A stretch of 64,000 nt of DNA from Lachnospira rogosae (lineage in GTDB: Bacteria; Bacillota; Clostridia; Lachnospirales; Lachnospiraceae), in the NCBI RefSeq assembly GCF_040096455.1, contig NZ_JBBMER010000010.1:1-64000 (forward strand). Direction: 5' to 3'. The stretch's first letter is position 1. Each line of letters starts with the position of its first letter. Below the pieces are notes generated by a model. The model was not told the DNA's origin. It saw only the letters and a program-made list of their open reading frames with translations, and searched no databases. A program made the translations under genes and the position numbers. Shown piece after piece: positions 1 to 8,091 of this stretch.

Positions 1-3
1 TAT

Positions 4-76
4 GGGATCTTAGCTCAGCTGGGAGAGCATCTGCCTTACAAGCAGAGGGTCACAGGTTCGAGCCCTGTAGGTCCCA
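4..76 (+). tRNA. tRNA-Val (TAC)
   Basis: Cloverleaf of 73 nt. The 7-bp acceptor stem pairs GGGATCT with AGGTCCC with one G-T wobble, the anticodon loop carries TAC, and the T arm has GGTTCGA. The 3' CCA is not encoded. It is the first of five tandem tRNA genes. Confidence 0.95.
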
Positions 77-83
77 TTTATAT

Positions 84-155
84 GCCGACATGGCTCAATG
101 GCAGAGCAGCTGATTTGTAATCAGCAGGTTGTTGGTTCGACTCCGACTGTCGGCT
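84..155 (+). tRNA. tRNA-Thr (TGT)
   Basis: Cloverleaf of 72 nt. The acceptor stem is GCCGACA/TGTCGGC. The anticodon stem GCTGA/TCAGC closes loop TTTGTAA, giving anticodon TGT, which reads ACA. CCA is not encoded. It lies 7 nt after the valine tRNA, so the two are probably co-transcribed. Confidence 0.94.
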
Positions 156-215
156 TTTTATTAACAATAATATCTTGGTTGGAAGGCTAGGGTTATTGTT
201 AATTTAATTTTATAT

Positions 216-297
216 GGGTGGATTCCCGAGTGGCCAAAGGGGACAGACTGTAAATCTGCTGGCACTGCCTTCGAAGGTTCGAATCCTTCTCCGCCCA
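216..297 (+). tRNA. tRNA-Tyr (GTA)
   Basis: Class II tRNA of 82 nt with a long variable arm. The acceptor stem is GGGTGGA/TCCGCCC and the anticodon loop CTGTAAA contains GTA. CCA is not encoded. Confidence 0.94.
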
Positions 298-344
298 TTT
301 GATGAATAATCTTCATCATATATGAATACAATAGTTATAGATGA

Positions 345-418
345 CGCGGGGTAGAGCAGCTCGGAAGCTCGTCGGGCTCATAACCCGAAGGTCACAGGTT
401 CAAATCCTGTCCCCGCTA
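345..418 (+). tRNA. Initiator tRNA-fMet (CAT)
   Basis: 74-nt tRNA with anticodon CAT. Two initiator hallmarks are visible: the first base pair of the acceptor stem is mismatched (C at 345 against T at 417), and three consecutive G-C pairs (GGG/CCC) flank the anticodon loop. It is therefore the initiator and not an elongator methionine tRNA. Confidence 0.93.
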
Positions 419-422
419 CTTT

Positions 423-495
<73 letters not shown>

Positions 496-504
496 CTTAT
501 TTAT

Positions 505-543
505 ACCATAGGTATTACGTTATGTAGTATCTATGGTTTTTTT
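505..543 (+). terminator. Terminator of the tRNA cluster
   Basis: The arms ACCATAG (505-511) and CTATGGT (531-537) form a stem followed by a run of T. It separates the tRNA genes from the next operon. Confidence 0.75.
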
Positions 544-589
544 GTATCCCAATAATAAATAACAGTAAATAAAAGATGAGAGTGTAACA

Positions 590-2194
590 ATGAATTGGAA
601 TGGAGATAAGAGTATAAAGATGAATTTAGATAAAACGGGAAAATCGGATAAAACAGGAACTACAAATAAGGATATTAAATATGATGATATATTGTCTAAG
701 TTAGATAAATATAAAGATGAAAATATAGTACCTATGCATATGCCGGGGGCTAAGAGAAATAAAGAATTAATTGAGTTATATATGGGTGATATGGGAAATC
801 CATATGAGAAAGATATAACGGAGATTAATGGTTTTGATAATATGCACAATGCCGAAACTATTATTAAAGATGCGTTTGATGAGGCGGCGGAGCTTTATGG
901 AGCTGATGAGAGCTGGTATCTGGTAAATGGAAGCACTGCAGGTAATATGTCGGCAATATGCGGAGTTACCCATAAAAATGATGTTGTTATAATGGCAAGA
1001 AACTGTCATATATCAGTTTATAATGCAGTTATCCTCAATGAACTGAATCCTGTGTATATTTATCCAGAATATGATGAGGAATATGGGTATTATAAGGGGA
1101 TAACATTAAAAGAAATTAAGGACATTGTGGATAAATACAGCTCAGACCATGACAGAAATGATATTAAAGCCGTGATACTTACATCACCAACTTATGAGGG
1201 AAATGTATCTGATATTAAATCAATAGCAGAGTATCTTCATCAATATAATATTCCATTGATTGTTGATGAGGCTCATGGTGCACATTTTAATTTCTCGGAA
1301 AGCTTTCCACAGTCAGCAGTTAAGTGTGGAGCTGATATAGTAATTAACAGTGTGCATAAGACACTTCCATCGCTTACACAGACTGCACTTATTCATATTA
1401 ATTATGGAATAGTTGATGTAGAACGTATAAGAAGGTATTGGAACATATACCAGTCGACAAGTCCATCGTATATATTAATGTCTTCCATAGCAAGAAGCTT
1501 AAGCATTGTTAAGAATGACGGTGATAAATTATTTGCTGAATATGTTGATAAGCTCACTATTTTAAGAAATGGATTGTCAGAATTAAAGCATATCAGGTTA
1601 ATAAAGACGGATGACATATCAAAGCTTGTATTAGGATATAAAGATGCAAAATGGTTATATGACACTCTATTTTATAAATATAAAATCCAGCTTGAAATGT
1701 CATCTATAAAATATGTAATAGCGATGACATCAATATTTGACTCGCAGGAGTATTATGATAGATTTCTTGCGGCATTAAAAGAGATAGACGAAGAATTAGA
1801 TAATAGAGTTCTTGCGGCATTAAAAGAGATAGACGAAGAAATAGATGAGAGTAGGAGTAAATATAATAATAGAAGTAAAGATGAGATTTTAATTAATGAT
1901 GAGGATAATAGTAATAAGATAAATGTTGCTGATTTCAGGGATGAGCAGGCTTTGACAATTGCACAAGCATTTAACAGGCGTGATTTATCAGGTTGTGATG
2001 AAATTCAGATGAATAATGAGAAGATATATGGTAAGATAAGTGGAGAGTCAGTGTATGTATATCCACCGGGAATACCGATATTATGTCCGGGAGAGGTTAT
2101 TACACGAAAGATTATTGCAATACTTCAGGCGGCTGGTGAGGCAGGTCTGGAGGTTGTAGGTGTAAAAGAAGGAGCTTTGTTATGCCTGAGATAG
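590..2194 (+). CDS. Orn/Lys/Arg decarboxylase-family PLP enzyme
   Basis: Fold-type I PLP enzyme related to Bacillus YaaO/SpeA, which removes CO2 from a basic amino acid to start polyamine or cadaverine synthesis. The exact substrate cannot be read from the sequence. Residues about 45-260 hold the PLP domain: HMPGAKRN near the start, the substrate-side motif VDEAHGAH and the cofactor lysine in SVHKTLPSLTQTA at about residue 257. The C-terminal part ends with the family motif PPGIPILCPGEV. At 534 aa it is longer than the roughly 480-490 aa usual in YaaO/SpeA. The excess lies in a charged N-terminal tail and in a charged insert around residues 390-440 that contains a 15-aa tandem duplication. 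The ribosome site before ATG 590 is weak (GAGAG), and ATG 620 is an alternative. The gene overlaps the next one by 13 nt and heads the holB/ricT operon, as yaaO does in Bacillus. Confidence 0.9.
   Translation: MNWNGDKSIKMNLDKTGKSDKTGTTNKDIKYDDILSKLDKYKDENIVPMHMPGAKRNKELIELYMGDMGNPYEKDITEINGFDNMHNAETIIKDAFDEAAELYGADESWYLVNGSTAGNMSAICGVTHKNDVVIMARNCHISVYNAVILNELNPVYIYPEYDEEYGYYKGITLKEIKDIVDKYSSDHDRNDIKAVILTSPTYEGNVSDIKSIAEYLHQYNIPLIVDEAHGAHFNFSESFPQSAVKCGADIVINSVHKTLPSLTQTALIHINYGIVDVERIRRYWNIYQSTSPSYILMSSIARSLSIVKNDGDKLFAEYVDKLTILRNGLSELKHIRLIKTDDISKLVLGYKDAKWLYDTLFYKYKIQLEMSSIKYVIAMTSIFDSQEYYDRFLAALKEIDEELDNRVLAALKEIDEEIDESRSKYNNRSKDEILINDEDNSNKINVADFRDEQALTIAQAFNRRDLSGCDEIQMNNEKIYGKISGESVYVYPPGIPILCPGEVITRKIIAILQAAGEAGLEVVGVKEGALLCLR
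1764..1853 (+). repeat. 45-bp in-frame tandem duplication
   Basis: Two adjacent 45-bp units lie inside the decarboxylase gene; their first 32 bases are identical. They encode FLAALKEIDEELDNR followed by VLAALKEIDEEIDES. The frame is kept, so the protein only gains a charged helical repeat. Confidence 0.9.
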
Positions 2195-2778
2195 CATTTT
2201 TAATGGGAAAAAGTTCAAGTGGTAAAGATAATATATTTAAGGCTTTAGTTGGTGATAAGGAGCTAAATCTTAAGACTGTTATTATGTATACAACAAGACC
2301 TATGAGAGCTGGAGAAAAAGAAGGTGTAGAGTATTATTATGTAGATAATGAGAAGGCATTGGAGCTTGAAGCGGCGGATAAAGTAATAGAGATGCGGATA
2401 TATAACACAGTGTATGGAGAGTGGAAGTATTTTACAGTTGATGATGGGCAGATCAGGCTTGGAAGCGGTGACAAGTACATTGTTATAGGTACTATTGAGG
2501 CTTACAATAAATTTTGTGCATACTTTGGAAAAGATGCAATATTACCGATATATATAGAAGTCGATGATGGAATAAGGCTTATGAGAGCTATCAACAGGGA
2601 ACAGAAGCAGGAAGTACCACAGTATGAGGAAATGTGCAGGCGTTTTCTTGCAGACAGTAAAGATTTCTCGGAGGAAAAGATTAAGGAAGCCGGAATTAAT
2701 CAGAGATTTAGCAACGATGGAACAATAGAGGATTGTATAAGGGACATCAAAGAGGCAATTAAACAGCAGCTTTTATAA
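2182..2778 (+). CDS. Guanylate kinase-like protein
   Basis: 198-aa P-loop kinase of the guanylate kinase fold. The phosphate-binding loop is GKSSSGKD at residues 9-16 and the GMP-binding region shows TTRPMRAGE followed by VEYYYVD. True Gmk usually has SGAGKST in the loop, so this is a divergent family member and activity on GMP is inferred only. It starts 13 nt inside the decarboxylase gene and so depends on translation of its neighbour. In Bacillus the same operon position is held by thymidylate kinase (tmk). The genome may carry a canonical gmk elsewhere. Confidence 0.8.
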   Translation: MPEIAFLMGKSSSGKDNIFKALVGDKELNLKTVIMYTTRPMRAGEKEGVEYYYVDNEKALELEAADKVIEMRIYNTVYGEWKYFTVDDGQIRLGSGDKYIVIGTIEAYNKFCAYFGKDAILPIYIEVDDGIRLMRAINREQKQEVPQYEEMCRRFLADSKDFSEEKIKEAGINQRFSNDGTIEDCIRDIKEAIKQQLL

Positions 2779-2866
2779 ATGCAGTAAGAGTGAGTTGGCT
2801 TGAATTGTATTAATGATATTTATATGATACAATTACATGATGGTGGACACGAAAGAGAGTAAAGTT

Positions 2867-3307
2867 ATGGATATAAAGATTAATGATATACAGACATCAT
2901 CTTCAGTTCAGCAGGTGAAGAATACAGAGAGTACGGACAGTAGTTTTAAGTTTACTCTTATTAGTAATATAGAAGAAAAGGATCTTCAGGAAAAGCTTGG
3001 CAGTATGATGGAACAGATTACTGAGCAGGGTGAGAAGATTGCAAAGCATATGGATATTAAGGATATGCGAAAGTACAGGGAGCTTGTTAAGGGGTTTCTT
3101 AATGAGGTTGTTAACCGTTCCCATAAGTTCTCAAGAGAGAACTTTCTTGATAGACGAGGCAGACACAGAGTATATGGTATTGTTAAACTTGTGGATAAGA
3201 ATCTTGATGAGCTGGCAGGAGAACTTGTTAAAGAAGAGAAAAATCATCTTGAGATTGTAGGAAGAATTGATGATATCAGGGGTTTATTGCTTGATATATC
3301 AGCATAA
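2867..3307 (+). CDS. yaaR: YaaR family protein (DUF327)
   Basis: A 146-aa cytoplasmic helical protein matching the YaaR family, whose function is not established but which travels with holB and ricT in Firmicutes. The family signature is the region KFSRENFLDRRGRHRVYG followed by LVDKNLDELAGEL in the C-terminal half. I place the start at ATG 2867 because AGAGAG stands about 8 nt before it. The in-frame ATG 2837 would add ten residues but has no ribosome site. No signal peptide or membrane segment is visible. It lies 14 nt before holB. Confidence 0.8.
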   Translation: MDIKINDIQTSSSVQQVKNTESTDSSFKFTLISNIEEKDLQEKLGSMMEQITEQGEKIAKHMDIKDMRKYRELVKGFLNEVVNRSHKFSRENFLDRRGRHRVYGIVKLVDKNLDELAGELVKEEKNHLEIVGRIDDIRGLLLDISA

Positions 3308-3321
3308 GATTGGAGTATATA

Positions 3322-4317
3322 ATGAGCACATTTTCAGATATTTATGGATACGATACAATTAAAGAGCATTTACAGAACGCAATTAAATTAGATAAGGTAT
3401 CACACGCTTACATTATCAATGGAGGGCTTGGTGCTGGAAAGAAGATGATTGCCAAGATATTTGCAAAAGCATTACAGTGTGAGGCAGAAGGCGATAATAA
3501 GCCTTGTAATAAATGTCATTCCTGTATACAGACAGAGTCAGGCAATCAGCCTGATATAATATGGGTACGACACGAGAAGCCTGCAAGTATAGGTGTAGAT
3601 GATGTAAGAGATCAGATAATATCAGATATGCTTATTAAACCATACTCAAGCCGTTATAAGATATACATTATAGATGAGGCTGAGAAGCTTACAGTGCAGG
3701 CACAGAATGCACTTCTTAAGACTATAGAAGAGCCACCAGCGTATGGTATTGTTATATTTCTTACGACTAACGCAGACATTTTCTTACAGACTATTATATC
3801 AAGATGTGTGCTTCTTGATTTAAAGCCATTAAAGGAAAGCGTAGTTATGGATTATCTTAAGGATAACTATGACGTGTCAGAATATGAACGTAAGTTTGCG
3901 GCTGATTTTGCACAGGGTAAGATTGGACGTGCTAAGACTATTATAGAAAGTACGGAATTCGCACATTTAAAGAATGATGTTATGCACGTTATCAAGAATG
4001 TGAAGGATATGACGGCGGCAGACATAATGGCAGTTGTTAAAGATGTGACTAATTACAAGCTTACAATAGACGATTATCTTGATCTTATGGCTATGTGGTT
4101 CAGGGACGTGCTTATGTTTAAGAGTACTAATGATACGAATTATCTAATATTTAGTGATGAGATTTCGCTTATCAAATCGCAGGCTGAGGTTATGTCATAC
4201 GAAGGAATTCAGGATATACTTAATTCTATAGATAAAGTAAAGGTAAGACTTAAGGCCAATGTTAATTTTGACTTATGCATAGAACTTCTTATTATGGCTA
4301 TGAAAGAGGATATGTAG
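3322..4317 (+). CDS. holB: DNA polymerase III delta' subunit
   Basis: Clamp-loader subunit that helps place the beta sliding clamp on primed DNA. The AAA+ domain shows a degenerate Walker A, GGLGAGKK (residues 34-41), a four-cysteine zinc module (C53, C62, C65, C68), a DEAE-type Walker B in IIDEAEKL, and the arginine-finger motif SRC. Degenerate nucleotide binding is normal for delta'. ATG 3322 is chosen because TTGGAG lies 6 nt upstream; a TTG at 3310 is part of that ribosome site. It sits between yaaR and ricT, the standard Firmicutes order. Confidence 0.92.
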   Translation: MSTFSDIYGYDTIKEHLQNAIKLDKVSHAYIINGGLGAGKKMIAKIFAKALQCEAEGDNKPCNKCHSCIQTESGNQPDIIWVRHEKPASIGVDDVRDQIISDMLIKPYSSRYKIYIIDEAEKLTVQAQNALLKTIEEPPAYGIVIFLTTNADIFLQTIISRCVLLDLKPLKESVVMDYLKDNYDVSEYERKFAADFAQGKIGRAKTIIESTEFAHLKNDVMHVIKNVKDMTAADIMAVVKDVTNYKLTIDDYLDLMAMWFRDVLMFKSTNDTNYLIFSDEISLIKSQAEVMSYEGIQDILNSIDKVKVRLKANVNFDLCIELLIMAMKEDM

Positions 4318-4382
4318 GCAGTTAGTGAATAATTGGCTGATGTTAGGAATTAATATTTGGCAGGATTGGAGATTAAAAATAG

Positions 4383-5294
4383 ATGACTAAAGTTGTTGGT
4401 GTTAGATTCAGGCAGGTGGGCAAAATATATTTCTTTGCACCGGGACAGTATAATGTTGAGGTTGGTCAGCACGTTATTGTTGAAACAGCAAGAGGAATTG
4501 AGTATGGCCACGTTGTTCTTGGTGAAAGAGAGGTTGAGGATTCAGCAGTTGTACAGCCGCTTAAGGCTATTATCAGAATATCGACACCTGATGATGATGA
4601 AAGGGAAGCTAAGAACAGGGAAAAGGAAAAAGAAGCGTATAAGATATGTCTTGAGAAGATTAAGAAGCATAATCTTGAAATGAAGCTTATAAAGGTTGAG
4701 TATACATTTGACAATAATAAAGTATTGTTCTACTTTACAGCGGATGGAAGAATTGATTTCAGAGAGCTTGTAAAGGATCTGGCAGCAGTATTTAAGACAA
4801 GAATTGAACTTCGTCAGATTGGTGTAAGAGATGAAACTAAGATATTAGGCGGAATTGGTTCTTGTGGAAGACCATTGTGCTGTGCAACATATATGCCAGA
4901 GTTCATACCAGTGTCAATTAAGATGGCAAAGGAACAGAATTTATCGCTTAATCCATCAAAGATATCGGGTGTGTGTGGAAGACTTATGTGCTGTCTTAAG
5001 AATGAGCAGGAAACTTACGAGGAGCTTAACAGCAACCTTCCTAATGTGGGAGATTATGTTACTACACCTGAGAAGTTAAAGGGTGAGGTATCAAGCGTTA
5101 ATGTGTTAAGACAGCTTGTTAAGGTAATTGTCACACTTGATGGAGATGAGAAAGAGATAAGAGAGTATCCTGTTGCTGAGCTTAGATTTAAGCCTAAGAG
5201 AAGAAACGACAGAATGAATATAGATGATAAAGAGTTAAAAGAACTCGAAGAGCTTGAGAAAAAGGAAGGAAAAGCCCATATTAATGATGACTGA
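4383..5294 (+). CDS. ricT: RicT/YaaT family PSP1-domain protein
   Basis: 303-aa PSP1-domain protein. In Bacillus, RicT joins RicA and RicF in an iron-sulfur 'Y-complex' that assists RNase Y-dependent RNA maturation, sporulation and competence. The cysteine-rich core is visible as GSCGRPLCCATYMPEF and SGVCGRLMCCLKNE, with a basic and acidic tail at the C-terminus. The start ATG 4383 follows GGAG with 11 nt spacing. The stop overlaps the start of the next methylase gene by 11 nt, so the two are translationally linked. Confidence 0.92.
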   Translation: MTKVVGVRFRQVGKIYFFAPGQYNVEVGQHVIVETARGIEYGHVVLGEREVEDSAVVQPLKAIIRISTPDDDEREAKNREKEKEAYKICLEKIKKHNLEMKLIKVEYTFDNNKVLFYFTADGRIDFRELVKDLAAVFKTRIELRQIGVRDETKILGGIGSCGRPLCCATYMPEFIPVSIKMAKEQNLSLNPSKISGVCGRLMCCLKNEQETYEELNSNLPNVGDYVTTPEKLKGEVSSVNVLRQLVKVIVTLDGDEKEIREYPVAELRFKPKRRNDRMNIDDKELKELEELEKKEGKAHINDD

Positions 5295-6036
5295 TGCTAA
5301 GATTAATGCAGGTATTAATGCCAATGAGAGAATTGATGACTTATGCAGGGATAATCTCAGACTAATCCAGAATACAGATGTGTTCTGTTTTGGAATGGAT
5401 GCTGTGTTGTTGTCTACATTTGCGAAGGCCGGAAAGAACCAGAAGGTGCTTGATATGGGTACTGGAAATGGTGTAATACCAATTCTTATGCAGGCGAAAA
5501 ATCCAGGCAGTATGTATACAGGCTTGGAAATTCAGGATATCAGTTATGACCTTGCTGTCAGAAATGTTGAACTTAATAGTCTGTCAGACAAGGTTAATAT
5601 TGTAAAAGGTGATATTAAAGAAGCTTCACATATTTTAGGTGGGGCTTCTTTTAATGTGGTTACAAGCAATCCACCATATATGAATGAAAATCACGGAATT
5701 GTTAATCCTGAGAGTGCCAAGGCAATCGCAAGACACGAGCTTCTATGCAGTCTTGAGGACGTTGTAAGGGAAGCTTCAAAGTGCCTTAAGGTTAAGGGAC
5801 ATATGTATATGGTTCACAGACCATCAAGACTTGTAGATATATTTACTTCTATGAAGAATAACCACCTTGAGCCAAAGCGTATAAGGCTTGTGTATCCGCA
5901 TATAGATAAGCCAGCTAATATGGTACTTATAGAGGCGGTAAAGGGCGGACGTTCACAGCTTATAGTGGAAGAACCACTTATTGTATACAATAGCGATGGA
6001 AGTTACACGGAAGAACTTTTAAAAATGTACAATTAG
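5284..6036 (+). CDS. tRNA1(Val) adenine-N6-methyltransferase-like protein
   Basis: SAM-dependent methyltransferase of the TrmN6/YabB family, which methylates an adenine of tRNA. The SAM site is VLDMGTGNGVIPIL (about residues 48-61) and the catalytic motif for adenine-N6 methylation is SNPPYM. Its C-terminal half keeps the family's RLVYPHIDKPANMVLIEA. I prefer ATG 5284 over the longer TTG reading because AGGAAGG lies upstream, although 13 nt away. It overlaps ricT and is followed by rsmI 23 nt later, the yabB-yabC order of Bacillus. Confidence 0.88.
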   Translation: MMTDAKINAGINANERIDDLCRDNLRLIQNTDVFCFGMDAVLLSTFAKAGKNQKVLDMGTGNGVIPILMQAKNPGSMYTGLEIQDISYDLAVRNVELNSLSDKVNIVKGDIKEASHILGGASFNVVTSNPPYMNENHGIVNPESAKAIARHELLCSLEDVVREASKCLKVKGHMYMVHRPSRLVDIFTSMKNNHLEPKRIRLVYPHIDKPANMVLIEAVKGGRSQLIVEEPLIVYNSDGSYTEELLKMYN

Positions 6037-6059
6037 TATGAATTTAAGAGAGGAGCAGT

Positions 6060-6983
6060 ATGGAAGATAATATTACAGATATTGATTATGATAGTGTGCA
6101 GGCACTTGAAGAATTTAATGGCTCTCATAATAATAGCGGAGTTGGGCAGTTATATTTGTGTGCAACTCCGATTGGTAATCTTGAGGATATTACGTTCAGG
6201 GTGTTAAGGATATTAAAGGAAGTTGATATTATTGCGGCGGAGGATACGAGAAACAGCATAAAGCTGCTTAATCATTTTGAGATTAATACGCCGATGACAA
6301 GCTATCATGAATATAACAAGTATGATAAGGCAAAGGTGCTTGTTGAGAAGATGCTTAAAGGAATGTCAGTCGCTGTAATAACTGATGCTGGAACACCTGG
6401 AATATCTGACCCGGGAGAGGAGCTTGTAAGGCAGGCACTTGCATCAGGAATTAAGGTATCATCAGTTCCTGGTGCGGCAGCGTGTATAACGGCACTTACA
6501 ATGTCGGGACAGGCAACAAGACGTTTTGCATTTGAAGCATTTCTTCCGGCGGACAAGAATGAGCGTAAAGACATATTAAAAGAGCTTGAAGATGAAACAA
6601 GAACAATGATTATATACGAAGCTCCACACAGGCTTTTAAAGACACTTAAAGAGCTTTCTGAGGTGTTAGGAGGAAGCAGGGCAGTTACTATATGCAAGGA
6701 ACTTACCAAACGCTATGAGAATAGTATGGTTACAACGCTTGCAGAGGCGTGCAGTTATTATGAGAATAACCAGCCAAGGGGCGAGTATGTTCTTGTAATT
6801 GCTGGAAAAGACAGAAATGAGCTTAAAGAGGAAGCACAGGCACAGTGGCTTACTATGTCTGAGCAGGAACACGTTGATATGTATATAGCACAGGGACTTG
6901 ATAAAAAAGAGGCTATGAAGGCAGCAGCCAGGGACAGGGGCGTATCTAAGAGGGATATATATAATAAGCTTCTGGGAAATTAG
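6060..6983 (+). CDS. rsmI: 16S rRNA (cytidine1402-2'-O)-methyltransferase
   Basis: RsmI methylates the 2'-OH of C1402 in the decoding centre of 16S rRNA with SAM. The tetrapyrrole-methylase fold begins with LYLCATPIGNLEDITFR and continues with AAEDTRNS, ITDAGTPGISDPGEEL, SVPGAAA and IYEAPHRL, all family landmarks. About 27 extra residues precede the core. GAGAGGAG lies 5 nt before the ATG. It closes the housekeeping operon. Confidence 0.94.
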   Translation: MEDNITDIDYDSVQALEEFNGSHNNSGVGQLYLCATPIGNLEDITFRVLRILKEVDIIAAEDTRNSIKLLNHFEINTPMTSYHEYNKYDKAKVLVEKMLKGMSVAVITDAGTPGISDPGEELVRQALASGIKVSSVPGAAACITALTMSGQATRRFAFEAFLPADKNERKDILKELEDETRTMIIYEAPHRLLKTLKELSEVLGGSRAVTICKELTKRYENSMVTTLAEACSYYENNQPRGEYVLVIAGKDRNELKEEAQAQWLTMSEQEHVDMYIAQGLDKKEAMKAAARDRGVSKRDIYNKLLGN

Positions 6984-7101
6984 TTCTTAAAAGAAAAAAT
7001 GTTACACAAATGTTAAAAACTTATATAAAAGAGTGATTAAAAGAGAGTCTTAGCTAAAATAAATTTAAGAGTAAATTTTAAAATTATAGGTGGAGTGGTA
7101 C

Positions 7102-7149
7102 AAATCCCCTTCTTTGTCAGATAATATTTCTGGTAAGGAAGGGGATTTC
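7102..7149. terminator. Bidirectional terminator between rsmI and tetR
   Basis: The long hairpin pairs AAATCCCCTTcTT with AAgGAAGGGGATTT, so A and T tracts flank it on both sides. It lies between two convergent genes and probably stops both. The 100 bases before it show nothing else that I can name. Confidence 0.8.
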
Positions 7150-7156
7150 TTATCTT

Positions 7157-7792
7157 CTAATCTTCTATTGTATGTTCATTGATAATTGCCTTAATGGCCT
7201 TATAAAGGTAAGGCTTGAGCCTGTCAATATCAGCTGGTTCTTTGTAAAGGATTGAGCTGTAGCATGTTGAGCTTATAAGCTCGACAATCATAAACAGCAT
7301 AATCTCGGGCTCGTTGAGGTTAAGACCAGAGTCTTCAAGCATTTCATAGTAGATATCTTTAAAATTAATGTCGTCATCAGCGACATTGGTTGTAAGAGCC
7401 TCTTTAAATATTCCCCATGACAGGTTCTTTGATATAAATGTAAGAAGTGTCTGGTTGGTGTTAAGCACATTAATTATGTGGTCAGCAATAAATATAATCT
7501 CCTCGGTAAATGTAATTGTAAACGAATGGTCATTAATCTGCTGTTCTTTTATATGAAGTTCTAATGCATTCACTGCATTTTTAAAGAGCTTGCTTGCCTC
7601 GTGAGAAACGAGCTTATTTCTTATATCATATTTATCTTTGAAATACAGATAAAAAGTGCCCTTGGCAATTCCAGCTTTCTGTGAAATCTCGGCAATTGAT
7701 GTCTTGGAAACACCCTGCGTTGTAAAGAGCTTAAAAGCTGTATCTAAGAGGGAAGTCCTTTTCTGTTGTTTGTTGTTCTCAAGTTTTCCCAT
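7157..7792 (-). CDS. TetR-family repressor
   Basis: 211-aa TetR-type regulator. The N-terminal helix-turn-helix is typical (residues about 12-58): LLDTAFKLFTTQGVSKTSI, then ISQKAGIAKGTFYLYFKDK. The C-terminal ligand domain is hydrophobic and unassigned. It is transcribed away from an MMPL exporter gene. The 299-bp gap between them holds three palindromic operator candidates, so it most likely represses the exporter and itself and is released by a small hydrophobic ligand. The last point is inference from the family. Confidence 0.92.
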   Translation of the reverse strand: MGKLENNKQQKRTSLLDTAFKLFTTQGVSKTSIAEISQKAGIAKGTFYLYFKDKYDIRNKLVSHEASKLFKNAVNALELHIKEQQINDHSFTITFTEEIIFIADHIINVLNTNQTLLTFISKNLSWGIFKEALTTNVADDDINFKDIYYEMLEDSGLNLNEPEIMLFMIVELISSTCYSSILYKEPADIDRLKPYLYKAIKAIINEHTIED

Positions 7793-7879
7793 AAAATCTC
7801 CAATCTAATGCAGGCATAATATTAGTTGTTCTGTCAATTAATATTCTACCATGTTGAAAATAAAAAATCTATAAAAAAA

Positions 7880-7959
7880 TGACTTTTAGTCATTTTGAGT
7901 ATTGACTATCGGTCATTTTGTGCTAGAATAACACTTGCAAAGAAAATGACCAAAAGTCA
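7880..7959 (+). promoter_or_regulatory. Promoter with three TetR-type operators
   Basis: Three 13-bp near-palindromes of form TGACYNNNRGTCA are visible at 7880-7892, 7903-7915 and 7947-7959, plus a half site GGTCA at 7975-7979. A sigma-A promoter lies among them: -35 TTGACT (7902-7907), 16-nt spacer, -10 TAGAAT (7924-7929). The middle operator covers the -35 box. The promoter points at the MMPL gene. Confidence 0.82.
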
Positions 7960-8091
7960 TATTTGAGAGATCACGGTCATATGTATTGAATTGATAATAA
8001 ATGTAATTAATTAAGAGAGTTATTAATTATTGAGAGGTTATCAGTCCAATCAAAGTAAAATTACGTCGCAGACGTAGAAATGAGGCGAGTT

